From: Nonlabens agnitus
GTDB lineage: Bacteria; Bacteroidota; Bacteroidia; Flavobacteriales; Flavobacteriaceae
Direction of reading: 5' to 3'
NCBI RefSeq assembly: GCF_002994045.1
Contig: NZ_MQUC01000003.1
Location: 1-64,000 of the forward strand
DNA: 64,000 nucleotides
Part shown: positions 63,514 to 64,000 of the stretch, in pieces
Numbering within the stretch: the stretch's first letter is position 1
Layout: the number at the start of each line of letters is the position of its first letter
Made by a program: the position numbers and the translations under genes
Notes under the pieces: model-generated
Told to the model about the DNA's origin: nothing
Database searches by the model: none
Seen by the model: only the letters and a program-made list of their open reading frames with translations

Positions 63514-64000
63514 TCAATCCTCTTTTTCTACCACCAGATAATCCAGTTTCAAAGCGTTGAATTTACTGTTGAATTCCTTGATGTCACTATCCAAAACCTC
63601 GTTGAATTTATTCAATTCAGCTTCAATTTGAGCACTAAGCTCGTTTTTCACGGCAATGTCTTGTGCTGTTGGTGCAAAATCGCCCATGGTGACCAACGCA
63701 TTAAGGTGAGCCAGTTTGTTGGTCAATTTGATAGGGAAGTTTAAAGGATCTTGACCACTGCGGTTTTGTGTTTGATACAATGCCTTTTCAACTTCTTCAA
63801 ATTTTGTTTTCATAGAATCGGCTAGTGTGACCATTTCTTTGATTCCTTCAACATCTCTATCGCCATAGACCGTCTTGAACGCAGATAGTTTTTTATTAAA
63901 GTCTCTAATATTCTTGATGGATTTGTGAGCCTTATCTACCGTTTCATTGACCTCACTTACAAATTCAAATTGGGCCTTCATGTCTGCAACGGTAGCCTCG
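63514..64000 (-). CDS. C-terminus of a large protein, probably a VPS10/BNR-repeat-type hydrolase
   Basis: The frame is open to the window edge (EATVADMKAQFEF at the border), so the ATG at 63981 is probably internal and the 5' end lies outside. The visible 160 residues are helical, with VEKALYQTQNRSGQDPLNFP, IKLTNKLAHLNALV and FAPTAQDIAVKNELSAQIEA. I associate this tail with large secreted BNR/sortilin-like (VPS10) propeller proteins of Bacteroidota; without the propeller this is tentative. Confidence 0.65.
   Translation of the reverse strand, partial: EATVADMKAQFEFVSEVNETVDKAHKSIKNIRDFNKKLSAFKTVYGDRDVEGIKEMVTLADSMKTKFEEVEKALYQTQNRSGQDPLNFPIKLTNKLAHLNALVTMGDFAPTAQDIAVKNELSAQIEAELNKFNEVLDSDIKEFNSKFNALKLDYLVVEKED

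Overview
The window comes from a gliding member of the Bacteroidota, almost certainly family Flavobacteriaceae. The evidence is gldB and gldC, a type IX secretion (T9SS) type-B sorting domain next to a PorP/SprF gene, promoters of the Bacteroidota form TAnnTTTG, almost no Shine-Dalgarno sequences, and a division/cell-wall cluster in flavobacterial order. The genus (Nonlabens- or Dokdonia-like) is only an impression from memory.

Layout. 1-13001: the 3' part of one giant cell-surface adhesin gene, made of DUF11-type repeats of 129 and 139 residues, a calcium-binding thrombospondin-3-like stalk and a T9SS type-B C-terminal domain. The first 3 kb carry more than 20 single-base indels. 13007-15964: PorP/SprF-like and OmpA-family partners. 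16.5-19.4 kb: minus-strand envelope genes (fasciclin lipoprotein, OmpA lipoprotein, MscS channel). 19.6-24.0 kb: era, then an ECF sigma factor with a membrane partner and two paralogous outer-membrane barrels. 24.2-32.2 kb: dnaG, an atypical response regulator, nadE, gldB-gldC, a frameshifted erythromycin-esterase-like gene, a DUF3820 gene, engB and an alpha/beta hydrolase. 32.4-48.0 kb: the dcw cluster mraZ-rsmH-ftsL-ftsI-murE-mraY-murD-ftsW-murG-murC-ftsQ-ftsA-ftsZ, nearly all with overlapping ends, behind three MraZ-type boxes. 48.1-49.6 kb: a small secreted protein, yqeY, tRNA-Arg and a tandem repeat. 49.6-55.8 kb: an Omp85-like protein and a sulfur-handling locus (Crp/Fnr regulator, TauE/SafE permease, periplasmic rhodanese, MBL-rhodanese protein, two YeeE/YedE half-transporters). 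55.9-64.0 kb: a 1199-residue phosphatase-like/kinase-like/barrel fusion, PBP1A, a MarC protein, a small unknown protein and the C-terminus of a large minus-strand protein running off the window.

Two patterns are not explained by ordinary genes. First, the palindrome TTCGCTTTCGCGAAAGCGAA (core GCTTTCGCGAAAGC) occurs 15 times intact and once split by a second palindrome, in intergenic DNA and inside genes; where coding it usually reads Ala-Phe-Ala-Lys-Ala. Second, three sites of the form GTAAC-N4-GTTAC lie upstream of the TauE, MBL-rhodanese and YeeE genes, each centred exactly 29.5 bp before a TAnnTTTG-like element. That arrangement suggests class-II activation by the Crp/Fnr protein encoded at the head of the locus. 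Other points: a VIT/CCC1 transporter remnant with its middle deleted, a DnaG whose zinc ligands are all replaced, and a response regulator with Glu at the phosphorylation site.
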